15,693 nt of DNA from contig CAJXNA010000016.1 in NCBI GenBank assembly GCA_913056415.1, positions 1 through 15,693 of the forward strand, read 5' to 3'. The translations under genes and the position numbers were made by a program. The notes under the pieces are model-generated. The model was given only the letters and a program-made list of their open reading frames with translations. It did not search any database and had not been told where the DNA came from. Shown piece by piece: positions 14,526 to 15,693 of this stretch (position 1 is its first letter; every line of letters begins with the position of its first letter). The DNA is from an uncultured Chloroflexota bacterium. Lineage in GTDB: Bacteria > Chloroflexota > Dehalococcoidia > SM23-28-2 > RBG-16-64-32.

Positions 14526-14530
14526 ACGTT
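14526..14530 (+). repeat. Right 5-bp target-site duplication (ACGTT)
   Basis: Second copy of ACGTT, matching 13824-13828. The last two bases also form the start of the candidate -35 box of mgtE. Confidence 0.75.
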
Positions 14531-14557
14531 GTGACAGATTGGGGGCTGTGCTCTAAT
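14529..14557 (+). promoter_or_regulatory. Candidate mgtE promoter abutting the element
   Basis: TTGTGA at 14529-14534 (four of six to TTGACA) and TCTAAT at 14552-14557 (five of six to TATAAT) are separated by 17 bp. The predicted start near 14564 leaves a leader of under 20 bases before the mgtE ATG, with AGGTGA at 14573-14578 as ribosome binding site. That leader is too short for an M-box riboswitch. Confidence 0.4.
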
Positions 14558-14581
14558 GAACGGGGCCCGGGCAGGTGAGAT

Positions 14582-15693
14582 ATGGCTACCGAACAGGACA
14601 CCGCAGCGCTCAAGGAGAGGATTGAAGAGGCGCTCCGCGGCACAGACGTGGAGAAAGCCTCGGCGGCGATCGCCTCTGTACACCCAGCCGACCGCGCTGA
14701 CCTGTACGAGCGTCTGGAGCCGGAGCTGGGGGAGGCGTTTCTCTCGTTGCTCTCCGCTGAGGACGCCGGGGAGCTGCTTGGGTATCTGGAGGAGGAGGTC
14801 CGCGAGGCGGTGGCGGCGCGGATGCCGCGGGCCACCCTGGCACGGGTGCTGGACAAGACGAGCCATGATGTGGCGGTAGACGTTCTCCGTACTCTGCCCC
14901 CCTCGGATACCGCCCGCGTGCTCTCCGCCATGAGCACCGCCCAGGAGGTAACGCCGCTCCTGGGGCACGAGGATGAGAGCGCCGGCGGCCTGATGACACG
15001 CGGCTACGTAGCTCTGCATCCCGAGATGACCGTTCAGCAGGCGATCACGTTCATGCGCCTGCGCAAACCGCTGGCGGACGAGGCGTACTACCTGTACGTG
15101 CTTGACGCGGCGAACCACCTCCAGGGCGTGGTCAACCTGCGTGAGTTGATGATCTCAGAGCCGGACACGTCCGTTGTGGAGGTGATGACAAAGGACACCA
15201 TCACTGTGGAGCCGGGTACGGACCAGGAGGAGGTGGCGCGCCTGATCCAGCACTACCGCCTGCGGGCGCTGCCGGTGGTGGACGAGAATCGGGTGCTAAA
15301 AGGGATCGTCACCGCCGATGATGCGATGACCGTGGCGAGCGAGGAGGCCACCGAGGATATGTATCGCATGGTGGGCCTGCTCTCGGACGATAGCGTGTAC
15401 GCGCCGATTATGGTGTCGGCGCGGCGGCGCCTGCCGTGGCTGGCGATAAACCTGGGCGCTGCTTTCCTGGCAGCGGCGATGGTGGCGGCGTTTGAGGACA
15501 CGATCGCCAAGGCGGCAGCGCTGGCGGTGTTCATGCCGGTGGTGGCCGGCCAGGGGGGCAACTCCGGCATCCAGAGCATCACGATAGTGGTGAGAGGCCT
15601 TGCGCTGGGGGAGATCCAGCCGGAGGACGCGAGGCGGGTGCTGGCGAAGGAGGTCTCTATCGGCCTGGTGAAGGGGCTGGCTTTCGGCGTCGT
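14582..15693 (+). CDS. mgtE: MgtE-type magnesium transporter, 3' end beyond the window
   Basis: The first 370 residues of an MgtE magnesium channel/transporter are present; the frame has no stop and runs off the edge. Residues about 15-130 are the helical MgtE N domain, which senses Mg2+. DESAGGLMTR at 131-140 leads into a pair of CBS domains (to about 255), which close the pore when Mg2+ is abundant. The membrane domain begins near 284 and includes the family signature VFMPVVAGQGGNSGIQS (316-332) and RGLALGEI. Family members are about 450 residues, so roughly 80 are missing. The ATG is preceded by AGGTGA. The gene starts 51 bp after the transposon-like element and is unrelated in function to the glycan locus. 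Confidence 0.93.
   Translation, partial: MATEQDTAALKERIEEALRGTDVEKASAAIASVHPADRADLYERLEPELGEAFLSLLSAEDAGELLGYLEEEVREAVAARMPRATLARVLDKTSHDVAVDVLRTLPPSDTARVLSAMSTAQEVTPLLGHEDESAGGLMTRGYVALHPEMTVQQAITFMRLRKPLADEAYYLYVLDAANHLQGVVNLRELMISEPDTSVVEVMTKDTITVEPGTDQEEVARLIQHYRLRALPVVDENRVLKGIVTADDAMTVASEEATEDMYRMVGLLSDDSVYAPIMVSARRRLPWLAINLGAAFLAAAMVAAFEDTIAKAAALAVFMPVVAGQGGNSGIQSITIVVRGLALGEIQPEDARRVLAKEVSIGLVKGLAFGV

Noticed and set aside
14531..14581. Mg2+ riboswitch upstream of mgtE
   Set aside because: The native leader between the element and the ATG is only 51 bp, far too short for a known M-box or mgtA-type leader.
14345..15118. Minus-strand frame of 257 residues crossing the element end into mgtE
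   Set aside because: It is antisense to the well-conserved MgtE N and CBS domains and only reads through the inverted repeat by chance.

Overview
The window is a mostly GC-rich (about 60-65% by eye) bacterial segment. Its gene content suggests an uncultured Chloroflexota (Dehalococcoidia/SAR202-like) genome. The support for that is the Cys-x-His-His-Trp ... Cys-x2-Cys motif in a small ORF, which I recall as common in that group, together with the glycosyltransferase style and codon use. This taxonomic call is an inference. The first ~700 bases differ sharply: they are about 30% GC, AT-ending in codon use, and read as an acidic, Lys/Glu/Ile-rich protein segment ending in Glu-Pro and Gly-Asn repeats. 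The change happens inside a Gly-Asn codon repeat, so the left edge is either a chimeric assembly join or an unusual gene fusion.

From about 755 to 13421 all genes lie on the plus strand and look like one surface-glycan or surface-glycoprotein locus. In order they are: a processive-type GT2 glycosyltransferase fused to a large extracytoplasmic beta-rich region with a hydrophobic/basic C-terminal tail; an exosortase/archaeosortase-family transpeptidase overlapping it by ATGA; a 148-bp AT-richer gap; a ParA/MinD-type ATPase; a 420-residue protein with six copies of an apparently undescribed 33-residue repeat, overlapping parA by 67 bp; a GT-C-like/YfhO-like membrane protein; a polyprenol-phosphate sugar synthase fused to a GtrA membrane domain; a second, larger GT-C-like membrane protein with an inserted glutamine-amidotransferase-like domain; and GDP-mannose 4,6-dehydratase. 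A working model (inference) is as follows. GMD makes a GDP-6-deoxyhexose precursor. The GT2-GtrA protein loads and flips a lipid-phosphate sugar. The two GT-C-like proteins use it outside the membrane. The GT2-LamG-like protein builds or anchors a polymer, the exosortase processes its C-terminal tail, and ParA plus the repeat protein position the machinery, as BcsQ does in cellulose synthesis.

From 13422 to the end the content changes. There is a hairpin-rich intergenic region, a tRNA-Arg(TCG) on the minus strand with its own candidate promoter, then a 697-bp element bounded by perfect 18-bp terminal inverted repeats and a 5-bp target duplication (ACGTT). The element carries no transposase. 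It holds two convergent small ORFs: a zinc-motif protein and a Lys-rich coiled-coil protein with a strong ribosome binding site. It sits just upstream of a 3'-truncated mgtE magnesium transporter gene that runs off the window. The most interesting candidates are this cargo-bearing non-autonomous element, the ParA plus 33-residue-repeat protein pair, and the GT2/exosortase pair.
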